The position numbers and the translations under genes are program-made. A DNA stretch of 64,000 nt from Phytohabitans maris (GTDB taxonomy: Bacteria; Actinomycetota; Actinomycetes; Mycobacteriales; Micromonosporaceae): NCBI RefSeq assembly GCF_031085175.1, contig NZ_JAVHUY010000006.1, positions 211,455-275,454 on the forward strand, in the 5' to 3' direction. The notes beneath the pieces were generated by a model that was given only the letters and a program-made list of their open reading frames with translations, ran no database searches and was not told the origin of the DNA. Below are positions 55,408-64,000 of the stretch, piece by piece. Position 1 is the first letter of the stretch, and each line of letters opens with the position of its first letter.

Positions 55408-57702
55408 TCAGGGCGTCAGTATCACGTGCGGAACGCCCTGACCACGTCCAAATGCGAGGGTCGCGTCCCGTACCCGCAAAGGACCCTCACAGGTCACGCG
55501 GAGGGTGCCCTCGTCGCGGACGGCGACCACGACGGTGTCGCCATCCACGTCCCGCACGACGGTGCGGGCGTCCGTGCCGCCCCAGCTGACGATCGTCACG
55601 CCGTCGAACGGGCCGGCGCCGACACTGTCCTGATCGGACAGTACCGGGATCAGCGCGCCGTGCCGCACGAAGAGCGGGACGCGCGAGAGCGGCGCCGACA
55701 CGCGCAGGTGCCGCCCGCCCTCGTGGGTCTCACCGGTCCAGTGGTCGACCCAGCGCCCCGCGGGCAGGTAGACGTCGCGCTCGCCGGACGGGTCGTGCAT
55801 CGGTGCGACCAGCAGGTCGGGGCCGAGCAGGTACTCCAGCTCGGCGCCCCACGCGGCCGGGTCGGCGGGGGAGTCGACCAGCAGCGCGCGCATCAGCGGG
55901 ATGCCGGTGCGGGCCGACTCGACGGCGGCGGAGTAGATGTACGGCATCAGCCGGTAGCGCAGCCGCAGCGCGTCGACGACCAGCCGCTCGGCGCCGGCGG
56001 GGAAGTCCCAGGGCAGCCGGCTCGTGGTGCCGTGGAAGCGGACCAGCGGGGAGAGCGCGGCGAACTGGGCCCACCGCACGTACAGGTCGGGCGTGGGCGT
56101 GCCGTGGAAGCCGCCCGCGTCGTGGCTCCAGAACGGTACGCCGGAGAGGCCGTGCGACAGGCCGCCGCGCAGGGTGCTGCCCATCGCCGGATACGTGGCG
56201 TTGACGTCGCCGCCCCACTGGGCCGAGTGCCGCTGCCCGCCCAGGTACGACGAGCGGGCCCAGACCAGGCCGTGCCCGGCGACCTCGCGGGTGACGGCCG
56301 AGACGGTGTCGTTGAAGAGCAGCGTGTACACGTTGTGCAGCTCGGTGCCGGTCATCCCGTTGTGCGCCACGGCGTCGGCCGGCACGCCCTCGGCGAAGTC
56401 CGTCTTGAACGCGGCCACGCCCTGCGAAAGCAGCGGCCGCAGCAGCCCCACGAACCAGGCGACCGCGGCCGGGTTGGTGAAGTCGACGATGCCGGAGGCG
56501 GGGTGGGAGCCGTGCCACACGTCCGCCACGTACGTGGAGCCGTCCGCCCGGCGCAGGAAGTAGCCGGCCTCGGCCGCCTCGGCGAAGGCGGGGGAGTGCT
56601 GGCTGACGTACGGGTTGGTCCACAGGCAGACCTTGAAGCCCTGCTCGGCCAGCGTCCCCAGCATGCCCGCCGGGTCGGGGAAGTTCTCCGCGTCCCACCG
56701 AAGGTCGGACCAGTGCCCGGCCACCTGCCAGTAGCAGTCCAGGTGCAGCACGTCCGCGGGGATGCCGCGCTCGCGCAGGCGCCGGGCCCGGTCCAGCACC
56801 TTCTCCTGGGTGTCCACATAGAACCCGGAGGACATCCAGGCGCCGAACGCCCACTTCGGCGGCAGCAGCGGCCGGCAGGTGAGCCGGTTGTAGCGGTCGA
56901 GCACGTCCGCCGGCGCCGGACCGGCGATCACGTAGTAGTCGAGGACGTCGTCCGGGACCAGGATCTGCACGCAGCTGTGCGTGGACTGGCACATGTCGAA
57001 CTCGATCGGCATGCCGCTGTCGACCAGCACCCCGTACCCTCGGCTGGAGAGGTAGAGCGGCACGGTCTTGTGCGACCGGTCGGACTCGGTGCCGAACGCG
57101 TCGAAGTTCCACATCAGGGCGCGCTGCCCGCGCTTGTCGAGCGGGGTGAACTTCTCGCCGAAGCCCACGAAGCGCTCGTCGGCCGGGGCGGTGAAGCTCT
57201 CGTGGTACGCCGCGACGGCGCCGTCCGCGAGGGAGCGGCCGAACGGGAGCGTGCGCAGGCGGCCGCTGATGTCCCGCTCGCCCGGGTTCTCCTCCAGCAG
57301 CACGCGGCCGGCCGGGTCGACGAAGCGCAGGTGCCACGGGTCGAGCGTGAGCTCGGCGGTCACCGGGCCGGCGCTGACCCGCACGACCGGGCCGGCCACG
57401 GTCACGGTGGCCGGGTGTGCCTCGGGGCGCACGAGCGCGAGTGCCCGGGCCGAGCGCCCCCGGGCGTCGGGTGCCTCGCTCAGCCGTACCCGCAGGATGC
57501 CCTCGCCCGCGGCGCCGATCTGGACCGCGAGCGTCCCGCCGTCGGAGGTCGTGGCCTTCACCGACACGCCGGAGCCGTCGGTGGTGACGAGCTCGGCCCT
57601 GGTCACGGCCGATAGCCCCTGCTCACCGGGGGCGCGGACGGGCAGGTCGGGCGGGTCGGCGACGAAAGTCTCGTACGGCACCAGCGGCGGTCGGTAGGGC
57701 AT
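55408..57702 (-). CDS. GH31 alpha-xylosidase (YicI-like)
   Basis: A 764-residue cytosolic glycosidase. The nucleophile is Asp435 in FKTDFAEGVP, and the acid/base is Asp499 in HSAQWGGD. The KTDFxE form is typical of alpha-xylosidases rather than alpha-glucosidases. An N-terminal beta-sandwich (~1-270) includes RFVGFGEKFTPLDKRG, and the C-terminal sheets follow residue ~600. ATG is at 57700-57702. A perfect -35 TTGACA (57739-57734) lies upstream and a ROK-type dyad covers the start region. It would remove alpha-xylose from oligosaccharides such as those of xyloglucan. Confidence 0.92.
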   Translation of the reverse strand: MPYRPPLVPYETFVADPPDLPVRAPGEQGLSAVTRAELVTTDGSGVSVKATTSDGGTLAVQIGAAGEGILRVRLSEAPDARGRSARALALVRPEAHPATVTVAGPVVRVSAGPVTAELTLDPWHLRFVDPAGRVLLEENPGERDISGRLRTLPFGRSLADGAVAAYHESFTAPADERFVGFGEKFTPLDKRGQRALMWNFDAFGTESDRSHKTVPLYLSSRGYGVLVDSGMPIEFDMCQSTHSCVQILVPDDVLDYYVIAGPAPADVLDRYNRLTCRPLLPPKWAFGAWMSSGFYVDTQEKVLDRARRLRERGIPADVLHLDCYWQVAGHWSDLRWDAENFPDPAGMLGTLAEQGFKVCLWTNPYVSQHSPAFAEAAEAGYFLRRADGSTYVADVWHGSHPASGIVDFTNPAAVAWFVGLLRPLLSQGVAAFKTDFAEGVPADAVAHNGMTGTELHNVYTLLFNDTVSAVTREVAGHGLVWARSSYLGGQRHSAQWGGDVNATYPAMGSTLRGGLSHGLSGVPFWSHDAGGFHGTPTPDLYVRWAQFAALSPLVRFHGTTSRLPWDFPAGAERLVVDALRLRYRLMPYIYSAAVESARTGIPLMRALLVDSPADPAAWGAELEYLLGPDLLVAPMHDPSGERDVYLPAGRWVDHWTGETHEGGRHLRVSAPLSRVPLFVRHGALIPVLSDQDSVGAGPFDGVTIVSWGGTDARTVVRDVDGDTVVVAVRDEGTLRVTCEGPLRVRDATLAFGRGQGVPHVILTP

Positions 57703-57754
57703 GTGAGTTAGTTTTTCTTCTAACCCAACAAACTGTCAACGCCTGGAGGCGCCG
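57703..57754. promoter_or_regulatory. Divergent GH31/GH42 promoter with ROK-type operator
   Basis: GTTAGTTTTTCTTCTAAC (57707-57724) is an inverted repeat matching in its arms the site at 51611-51633. A minus-strand -35 TTGACA lies at 57739-57734. With only 52 bp between the starts, one bound repressor could control both genes. Confidence 0.6.
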
Positions 57755-59659
57755 ATGGAGTGGCCGCGCGGGCTCGACGGGCTCTGCTACGGCGGCGACT
57801 ACAACCCGGAGCAGTGGCCCGAGGACGTCTGGCGGGAGGACGTCGCGCTGATGCGGCGGGCCGGCGTCAACCTGGTCAGCGTCGGCGTCTTCGCCTGGTC
57901 GCGGCTGGAGCCGGAGCAGGGGCGGTACACGTTCGACTGGCTGGACCGGGTGCTCGACCTGCTCGGCGCCGGCGGGGTCAAGGTCGCGCTGGCCACGCCG
58001 ACCGCCTCGCCGCCGCCGTGGTTCAGCCTGGCCCACCCCGAGGCGCTTCCGGTCCGCGCGGACGGCACCCGGCTGCTGCACGGCAGCCGGGACACCTACT
58101 GCGCGAGCGCCCCGGCCTACCGCGAGGCGTGCCGGCGGATCGCGCGCGAGCTGGCCCGCCGGTACGCGGAGCACCCGGCCGTGGCGCTCTGGCACGTGCA
58201 CAACGAGTACGGCACGGTGTGCCACTGCGACCACGCGGCGGCCGCCTTCCGCAGCTGGCTGATGGCCCGCTACCGTACGCTCGACGCGCTCAACGACGCG
58301 TGGACCACGGCGTTCTGGGGCCAGCACTACGCCGACTGGGCGTACGTCTTCCCGCCCCGCGCCACCCAGTACCTGCCGAACCCGGGGCAGGTGCTCGACT
58401 TCAAGCGGTTCTGGTCCGACGAGCTGCTGGCCGCGTACGCCGAGCAGCGGGAGATCCTGCGCGCGGCCGGGCCGGACGTACCGGTCACCACCAACTACGT
58501 CTTCGGCGCCTGGGTGCCGGTCGACCACGCCCGCTGGGCCCGGGAGGTGGACCTGGTGGCGATCGACCACTACCCGTCGGACGCCGGTCCGGGAGCCGAG
58601 GAGGAGACCGCGTTCGCCGCCGACCTGGCCCGCTCGTGGGCCGGCGGGCGCCCGTGGCTGCTGATGGAGAGCGCGCCGAACCTCGTCTACGCCGGCGGCC
58701 GCATGCACGCCAAGGAGCCCGGCCGGATGGCCCGGCACAGCCTCGCGCACGTGGCCCGCGGCTCGCGCGGCGCGATGTTCTTCCAGTGGCGGGCGCCGCG
58801 CGGCGGGGCCGAGCGCTTCCACTCCGCGCTCGTGCCGCACGCCGGGCCGGACAGCCGGGTGTACCGGGAGGCGGTCGAGCTGGGCGCGGCGCTCGGCCGG
58901 CTCTGCGAAGTGGACACCGGCGCGGTCGAGGCGTGCGTGGCGGTCGCCTGGGACGCCGCCTCGTGGTGGGCGCTGCAGGGGCCGGGCCTGCCGTGGGACG
59001 GGATCGACTACCTGGCCGAGGTGCGGGCCGCCCACCGGGCACTGTGGCGGGTCGGGATCACGGCCGACTTCGTGTCGCTGGACCGGCCCGGCCCGCTCCC
59101 GTACCAGCTGCTGGTGCTCCCCGCCCACTACCTGATGTCGGACGCGGCGGCCGCGGCGGTGCGGACCTATGTGGACGGTGGTGGCCGGCTTGTCGCGACG
59201 TACCTGTCCGGGGTGGCCGACGAGTACGGCCGGGTGCGGCTCGGCGGCTACCCGGGCGCGCTGCGCGAGGTGCTCGGGGTGCGGGTCGAGGAGTTTCGCC
59301 CGACCCCGCACGGCTGGGCCGAGGACGTGCACCTGGTCGGGGCGGCTCTCGTGCGCCCCGGCGTGACCCGGCACCGCTTCGGGGCGGGCACGGCGTGGTA
59401 CGTCTCGACCCGGCCCGACGACGCCGCCTACGGGGAGCTGCTGGCGCAGGCGGCCGGCATCCCGGTGCGCGCGGGCGCGGCCGAGCTGGAGCTGGTGCGG
59501 CGGCGGGACCGGCACGCGGCCTGGCTGTTCGCGTTCAACCACGGCACCGCGGCCCGCGAGGTCGAGGCCGAGGGGACCGACCTGATGACCGGGAAGCGGG
59601 TCGAGGGCGCGGTCGAGGTGCCGGCCGGCGGCTGGGCGGTCGTCCGCGAGGCGCCGTGA
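57755..59659 (+). CDS. GH42 beta-galactosidase
   Basis: A 634-residue cytosolic enzyme of glycoside hydrolase family 42. The acid/base is Glu151 in WHVHNEYG and the nucleophile Glu305 in LLMESAPN. The N-terminal barrel begins LCYGGDYNPEQWPEDVW, followed by a trimerisation domain (~390-590, LLVLPAHYLMSDAAAAA) and a short C-terminal beta domain. GGAGG lies six bases before ATG 57755. Family members act on galacto-oligosaccharides, which fits galactan side chains of rhamnogalacturonan I released by the PL11 enzyme next door. It is divergently transcribed from GH31. Confidence 0.93.
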   Translation: MEWPRGLDGLCYGGDYNPEQWPEDVWREDVALMRRAGVNLVSVGVFAWSRLEPEQGRYTFDWLDRVLDLLGAGGVKVALATPTASPPPWFSLAHPEALPVRADGTRLLHGSRDTYCASAPAYREACRRIARELARRYAEHPAVALWHVHNEYGTVCHCDHAAAAFRSWLMARYRTLDALNDAWTTAFWGQHYADWAYVFPPRATQYLPNPGQVLDFKRFWSDELLAAYAEQREILRAAGPDVPVTTNYVFGAWVPVDHARWAREVDLVAIDHYPSDAGPGAEEETAFAADLARSWAGGRPWLLMESAPNLVYAGGRMHAKEPGRMARHSLAHVARGSRGAMFFQWRAPRGGAERFHSALVPHAGPDSRVYREAVELGAALGRLCEVDTGAVEACVAVAWDAASWWALQGPGLPWDGIDYLAEVRAAHRALWRVGITADFVSLDRPGPLPYQLLVLPAHYLMSDAAAAAVRTYVDGGGRLVATYLSGVADEYGRVRLGGYPGALREVLGVRVEEFRPTPHGWAEDVHLVGAALVRPGVTRHRFGAGTAWYVSTRPDDAAYGELLAQAAGIPVRAGAAELELVRRRDRHAAWLFAFNHGTAAREVEAEGTDLMTGKRVEGAVEVPAGGWAVVREAP

Positions 59660-59795
59660 CCACCACGGAGGGCACTGAAACTCCTCGATGTTGTTCCGGG
59701 GAAAGCCCTTGCCTTAGGATCGGCGGTGACGCGGGGAGCCGACTCCCATCCCGGGCGGCGCTGGGCACGCCGCCCGCTCTGACTGGAGTCCTCGC

Positions 59796-62030
59796 ATGCT
59801 CACATCCAGGCGGCGCGCCGCGCTGCTCTCCGCCACGCTCGCCGGCACCGTGGCCGGCGCGGGCGTCCTCGTCGCCGCGGTCGCGACCTCCGCCTCCGCC
59901 GCCGCGGGCTGCCGGGTCGACTACGCCGTCACCAACCAGTGGCAGGGCGGCTTCGGCGCCAGCGTGACCATCACCAACCTCGGCGACCCGGTCAACGGCT
60001 GGTCGCTGGTCTGGTCGTACACCGCCGGCCAGACCGTCACCCAGGCGTGGAACGCCACCGTCACCCAGAGCGGCGCACAGGTCACGGCCGTCGACGCCGG
60101 CTACAACGCGCCGATCGCGACGAACGGGACCGCGTCGTTCGGCTTCAACGGTTCGTGGAACAACAACGCCAACCCGGTACCGGCGTCGTTCGCGCTGAAT
60201 GGGACGGCCTGCACGGGGGCACCGTCCTCTCCGACGACCGCGCCCCCGCCGACCACCGCGCCCCCGCCCACGACGGCACCGCCGCCGACCACGCCGCCGC
60301 CTCCCGCCGGAAACGCGCAGCAGATGGAGGACCTCAACCGCGGGCTGATCAGCGTGCGCTCGGGATCGGCCAACCTGGTGTCGTGGCGGCTGCTCGGCAC
60401 CGAGCCGGCGAGCACCGGCTTCAACGTGTACCGGGGCGGCACCAAGGTCAACTCCACGCCGATCACGAACTCCACCAACTACCTGGACAGCGGTGCGGCG
60501 GCGAACTCCTCCTACACCGTGCGGGCCGTCGTGAACGGCACCGAGCAGGCCGCCTCCGAGGCCTCCCTCTCGTTCGCGAACGGCTACCTCGACGTGCCGA
60601 TCCAGTCCCCGGGCAGCGGGTACTCGGCCAACGACGCGTCGGTCGGCGACCTGGACGGCGACGGGCAGTACGAGATCGTGCTGAAGTGGGACCCGGACAA
60701 CGCCAAGGACAACTCGCAGGCGGGCGTGACCGGCAACGTGTACATCGACGCGTACCGGCTGAACGGCTCCCGCATGTGGCGGATCGACCTGGGCGTCAAC
60801 ATCCGGGCCGGTGCGCACTACACCCAGTTCCAGGTGTACGACTACGACGGTGACGGCGACGCCGAGGTGGCCATGAAGACCGCCGACGGCACCCGCTCCG
60901 GCACCGGCCAGGTGATCGGCAACGCGTCGGCCAACCACCGCAACTCCGACGGCTACATCCTGAGCGGGCCGGAGTTCCTCACCATGTTCGACGGGCGGAC
61001 CGGCGCTGTGCTCTCCACCGTCAACTACGAGCCGGCCCGCGGCACCGTCTCCTCCTGGGGCGACTCGTACGGCAACCGGGTGGACCGCTTCCTCGCCGGC
61101 ACCGCGTACCTGGACGGCCAGCGGCCCTCGCTCGTCATGGCCCGCGGCTACTACACGCGCGCGGTCGTCGTGGCCTGGGACTTCCGCAACGGCAGCCTGG
61201 TACGGCGGTGGACGTACGACTCGGGCAACAGCAACACCGGCGCCTACGGGCAGGGCAACCACCAGCTCTCCGTCGCGGACGTCGACAACGACGGCCGCCA
61301 GGAGATCGTGTACGGGTCGGCGACGATCGACGACAACGGCGCCTTCATGTACCGCACCGGGTACGGGCACGGCGACGCGCTGCACGTCGGCGACCTCGTC
61401 CCGTCCCGGTCCGGCGTCGAGATCTTCACGGTCCACGAGTCGACCAGCCAGCCGGCGATGGACATCCACGCCGGCACCGGGCAGAACATCTGGAGCGCGC
61501 CGGTCTGCGGCTGCGACAACGGCCGGGGCGTGGCGGGCGACGTGTACGCCGGCAACGCGGGCGCGGAGCTCTGGTCGTCCGGCGTCGACGGGCTGCGCGG
61601 CACCAGCGGCGCCAACGTCGGGCGCAAGCCGTCGTCGGCGAATTTCCTGATCTGGTGGGACGGCGACCCGGTCCGCGAGCTGCTCGACCAGACCCGGATC
61701 GACAAGTACGGCACGTCGTCGGAGACCCGGCTCCTCGACGGCTCGGGCGTGGCGTCGAACAACGGCACCAAGGCCACGCCGGCGCTCTCCGGCGACATCC
61801 TCGGCGACTGGCGGGAGGAGGTCATCTGGCGTACCTCCGGCAACACCGCGCTGCGGATCTACGCCACCCCGACCGTCACCGACCGGCGGATCCACACGCT
61901 GATGCACGACGCCCAGTACCGGGTCGCGATCGCGTGGCAGAACACCGCGTACAACCAGCCGCCGCACCCGAGCTTCTTCATCGGGAACGGGATGGCGACA
62001 CCGCCCCAGCCGAACGTCTACCTGAGGTAG
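59796..62030 (+). CDS. Secreted rhamnogalacturonan lyase, CBM2-linker-PL11
   Basis: A 744-residue exported polysaccharide lyase. The signal peptide has the RRRAALLSATLAGTVAGAG segment with cleavage near SASA-AAGC. A CBM2 carbohydrate-binding module follows (~40-142, CRVDYAVTNQWQGGFGAS, with NGWSLVW and the closing Cys). Then comes a Thr/Pro linker of TTAPPP repeats (~145-170) and a PL11 catalytic domain (~175-744) with MEDLNRGLISVRSG, SVGDLDGDGQYEIVLKWDPD, YDYDGDGDAEVAMKTADG and MHDAQYRVAIAWQNTAYNQPPHPSFF. It cleaves rhamnogalacturonan I backbones by beta-elimination, and the Asp-rich DGDG motifs bind calcium. It is the extracellular entry point for the GH42/GH31/LplABC genes. Confidence 0.95.
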   Translation: MLTSRRRAALLSATLAGTVAGAGVLVAAVATSASAAAGCRVDYAVTNQWQGGFGASVTITNLGDPVNGWSLVWSYTAGQTVTQAWNATVTQSGAQVTAVDAGYNAPIATNGTASFGFNGSWNNNANPVPASFALNGTACTGAPSSPTTAPPPTTAPPPTTAPPPTTPPPPAGNAQQMEDLNRGLISVRSGSANLVSWRLLGTEPASTGFNVYRGGTKVNSTPITNSTNYLDSGAAANSSYTVRAVVNGTEQAASEASLSFANGYLDVPIQSPGSGYSANDASVGDLDGDGQYEIVLKWDPDNAKDNSQAGVTGNVYIDAYRLNGSRMWRIDLGVNIRAGAHYTQFQVYDYDGDGDAEVAMKTADGTRSGTGQVIGNASANHRNSDGYILSGPEFLTMFDGRTGAVLSTVNYEPARGTVSSWGDSYGNRVDRFLAGTAYLDGQRPSLVMARGYYTRAVVVAWDFRNGSLVRRWTYDSGNSNTGAYGQGNHQLSVADVDNDGRQEIVYGSATIDDNGAFMYRTGYGHGDALHVGDLVPSRSGVEIFTVHESTSQPAMDIHAGTGQNIWSAPVCGCDNGRGVAGDVYAGNAGAELWSSGVDGLRGTSGANVGRKPSSANFLIWWDGDPVRELLDQTRIDKYGTSSETRLLDGSGVASNNGTKATPALSGDILGDWREEVIWRTSGNTALRIYATPTVTDRRIHTLMHDAQYRVAIAWQNTAYNQPPHPSFFIGNGMATPPQPNVYLR

Positions 62031-62400
62031 GCCCCCAGGGCCGGCAAGCTCCGCTCCGAGGAGCGTAGCGACGAGGGCGGAGCGCGCCGGCCTTCGGGCC
62101 TTCGGCGAGCAGGGAGCGCGGACGCTAATGTGCCGGCGGGGATGGGCACCTATCCCCGCCGGCACTGCGGTGCTGTACGCACCGTGTTCGCGTATCGCCG
62201 GCCCCACGATTCCGGCGGCCCCGCGCCCACGTGAACAAGAGTAGAGCCGTCCCTGGTGCGGCCCGGTGACGTATCGATGACGTTGTTGTTTCGGTGACGA
62301 CCATCGTTGTCAGGCCGGTTTCGCGCGTGCCTGGCCAGCACCTCTGGGTGATCGCCCGCACAGCTCAGCCCCTCGCCGCCCCGCCCGTCCGGCGACCGGC
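62031..62400. other. 370-bp gap between convergent genes
   Basis: A GC-rich imperfect inverted repeat at about 62039-62090 (GCCGGCAAGCTCCGCTC and its partner) and the terminator at 62130-62165. The rest holds no credible gene or motif. Confidence 0.55.
62130..62165. terminator. Hairpin terminator, perfect 14-bp stem
   Basis: GTGCCGGCGGGGAT (62130-62143) pairs with 62152-62165 across an 8-nt loop. Confidence 0.75.
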
Positions 62401-63453
62401 TCAGCTCTCGGTGAGCGCCTTCTTCGCCAGCTCGAACGAGCGGATGCGCTCCTCCACGTCGTAGACCAGCGCGGTCAGCATCAGCTCGTCGGCGCGCGTC
62501 TTCGCCCGGAGGTCCTCCAGCGCGCGGCGGACGGTCTCCGGCGACCCGATCGCCTGCCCCTCCCACCGCTCGGCCATGAACTGCCGCTCCAGGTCCGTGT
62601 ACGGGTACGCGGCCGCCTCCTCCGGCGTGGCGAGCGCCTGCGGGCGCCCCTGCCGCAGCCGCAGGAAGGAGAGGCCGCTCGGCCGGGCCAGCCACTGGGC
62701 CCGCTCGTCGGTGTCGGCGCAGACGGTGGCGACGGCCACCATCGCGTACGGCTCGTCCAGCCAGCGGGAGGGGCGGAAGCTCTCCCGGTACAGGGCCATG
62801 GCGGGGAGCGTGTTGGTCGCGCTGAAGTGGTGCGCGAACGCGAACGGGAGCCCCAGCATCCCGGCCAGCTGGGCGCTGAACCCGCTGGACCCCAGCAGCC
62901 ACACCGCCGGGCTCTCGCCGAGTCCGGGCGTGGCCACGATCCGCCGCTGCTGGTCGCCGGTGAACATGTTGATCAGCTCGGCCAGCTCCTGCGGGAACTG
63001 CTCCGCCGAGAGCCCCTCGACCGTACGCCGCAGCGCGAGCGCGGTCGCCTGGTCGGTGCCGGGCGCCCGCCCGATGCCCAGGTCGATGCGGCCCGGATGG
63101 AGCGCGGAGAGCGTCCCGAACTGCTCGGCCACCACCAACGGCGCATGGTTGGGCAGCATGACACCGCCCGAGCCGATCCGGATGGTCGAGGTGGCGGCCG
63201 CGAGGTGGGCGATCAGCACGGCGGGCGCGGAGCTCGCGATCGCCGGCATGTTGTGGTGCTCGGCCACCCAGAAGCGGTGGTAACCCATCCGCTCGACCGC
63301 GCGGGCCAGGTCGGTGGTGGCGCGCAGGGCGTCACCGGAGGAGGCGCCGGCAGCGACCGGCGCGACGTCGAGGACGGACAAGGGTACGTCGATCACAAGA
63401 TCCTGCAACCCCGCCAAGCCCCCGTTTCTTCCGGCCAAGGAAAGCTTTCCCAC
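62401..63453 (-). CDS. Luciferase-like (LLM class) flavin-dependent oxidoreductase
   Basis: A 350-residue monooxygenase of the bacterial luciferase superfamily, using reduced FMN or F420. The TIM barrel shows [14 protein letters not shown] at the start, then [60 protein letters not shown] and [15 protein letters not shown]. These match the MsnO8-type subgroup. The start is GTG at 63451-63453, with GGGAGG eight bases upstream. The region upstream is filled with inverted repeats. The substrate is unknown. Confidence 0.88.
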   Translation of the reverse strand: MGKLSLAGRNGGLAGLQDLVIDVPLSVLDVAPVAAGASSGDALRATTDLARAVERMGYHRFWVAEHHNMPAIASSAPAVLIAHLAAATSTIRIGSGGVMLPNHAPLVVAEQFGTLSALHPGRIDLGIGRAPGTDQATALALRRTVEGLSAEQFPQELAELINMFTGDQQRRIVATPGLGESPAVWLLGSSGFSAQLAGMLGLPFAFAHHFSATNTLPAMALYRESFRPSRWLDEPYAMVAVATVCADTDERAQWLARPSGLSFLRLRQGRPQALATPEEAAAYPYTDLERQFMAERWEGQAIGSPETVRRALEDLRAKTRADELMLTALVYDVEERIRSFELAKKALTES

Positions 63454-63499
63454 GGCCTCGCCCTCCCGAGCTAGATGATCTATTCCAAGGGTGGGGTTC

Positions 63500-63560
63500 G
63501 CTCAGCGGTACTGGAAGTACGTTATGGCGGCCTCATAACGTACTTCCAGTACCGCTGAGC
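63500..63560. repeat. Perfect 27-bp stem, 7-nt loop hairpin
   Basis: 63500-63526, beginning GCTCAGCGGTACTGGAAGTA, is exactly complementary to 63534-63560. It lies 46 bp upstream of the LLM gene start, not after a gene in this window. Confidence 0.85.
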
Positions 63561-63781
63561 AGAGACTCGGTCCTCGATCGGCGGCCAGTGCCGCCCTGAC
63601 GCCTCGGGCGGGCCGGTCGGGGCCGGGTGGGTTGCGGTCGCCAGGCGTGGAGGCTGAGGCTGCGGGAGCAACGGTCCGGACCCAACGCCCGGTCAGCTTA
63701 AGTTGATCAAGTCGGCCGACGGTACGTCCCGGGCGACCGCGGCGATCCTATGATCGACACTTCGGTCGGGATCGTCCCAGC

Positions 63782-63831
63782 AGATCGTGGTACGGATCGG
63801 CCCGCCTGGGGGCACCTGCGTACCACGATCT
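63782..63831. repeat. Family-2 hairpin, copy 3
   Basis: AGATCGTGGTAC (63782-63793) pairs with GTACCACGATCT (63820-63831). An inner GC-rich part with CCTGGGGGCACCTGCG, read on the minus strand, matches the inner part of copy 2. Confidence 0.8.
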
Positions 63832-64000
63832 CGACGTCCGCCCGGTGCTGTCCTTGATCGATCGCGGCCCGGCTCGGGCCGGTCAACAGCCTGACGCTGC
63901 TGAGCGTGCCCAGCTCACGGCCTTGATCGAATCAGTGTGAGTGGCGTTGGGTCCGGACCGCGACGGGCATCGCGGTAGCTCATACCTTGGAATAGATCGT

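Larger units (their letters stand above)
63454..64000. repeat. 547-bp gene-free region of nested inverted repeats
   Basis: The outermost pair is GATCTATTCCAAGG (63477-63490) against 63985-63998. Inside lie a perfect 27-bp hairpin (63500-63526 with 63534-63560), a 17-bp pair GGTCCGGACCCAACGCC (63673-63689) against 63943-63959, and the family-2 hairpin (63782-63831). The right half matches 44217-44365 inverted. No coding potential is seen. Confidence 0.75.

Overview
The window is high-GC chromosomal DNA with frequent GTG starts, ATGA-overlapped gene pairs and several apparently leaderless genes. The order hisI-trpE-Trp membrane protein-trpC-trpB-trpA-(Nudix)-lgt, followed by gltB-gltD and then pyk-tesB, is what I would expect of a Micromonosporaceae actinomycete (Micromonospora/Actinoplanes type). 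The family assignment is inference. No rRNA, tRNA, CRISPR array, insertion sequence or transposase was seen.

Layout. 1-1128: a truncated split-barrel (DUF2470/HugZ-like) gene diverges from a zinc-ligand-free ribosomal protein S4 gene, with iron-box-like sequences between them. 1116-3347: an ABC-2 drug-type exporter (ATPase, permease) with a TetR regulator. 3504-4867: a MerR regulator and an aldo/keto reductase. 4983-9095: a 1370-residue Glu/Ala/Asp low-complexity protein with a conserved C-terminal domain. 9355-17978: hisI and the trp genes, a Phd/VapC toxin-antitoxin pair, a Nudix hydrolase and lgt. 18006-22438: an FAD monooxygenase and a SARP/AfsR-like regulator. 22439-24130: a repeat-rich gap and a GNAT protein. 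24248-30320: glutamate synthase. 30412-34983: an OLD/AAA15-type ATPase whose C-terminus may be a relic of RloB, a secreted triplicate-repeat protein, and a small protein coupled to a Tat-exported amidase. 35052-39967: a self-contained PEP-dependent dihydroxyacetone kinase system (EI, DhaL, DhaK, an IclR regulator, DhaM, HPr). 40097-43018: pyk, tesB and an Rrf2 regulator. 43240-46293: a frameshifted TauE/SafE permease, an HdeD-like protein and a LacI regulator. 46286-62030: a plant-polysaccharide region with a GH3 enzyme, a ROK repressor, an LplABC-type sugar importer, a GH31 alpha-xylosidase, a GH42 beta-galactosidase and a secreted CBM2-PL11 rhamnogalacturonan lyase. 62401-63453: a luciferase-like monooxygenase.

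How the parts may work together (inference). The PL11 enzyme cuts rhamnogalacturonan outside the cell, the LplABC-type transporter imports oligosaccharides, and the GH31, GH42 and GH3 enzymes trim them inside. A matching inverted repeat in front of the transporter and of GH31/GH42 suggests that the ROK protein controls both. In the DHA system, EI and HPr pass phosphate from PEP to DhaM and so to DhaL/DhaK. A matching 17-bp site in front of dhaK and dhaM fits control by the IclR protein.

The intergenic DNA is unusually structured. There are two families of long hairpins with three copies each, a composite element found at 44217-44365 and again inverted near the right end, and nested inverted repeats over the last 520 bp. 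Two further repeat families sit at gene starts and supply start codons or ribosome-binding sites to trpA, a sugar permease gene and the EI gene. A codon-phased palindrome, TCCAC(A/T)GTGGA, recurs inside genes.
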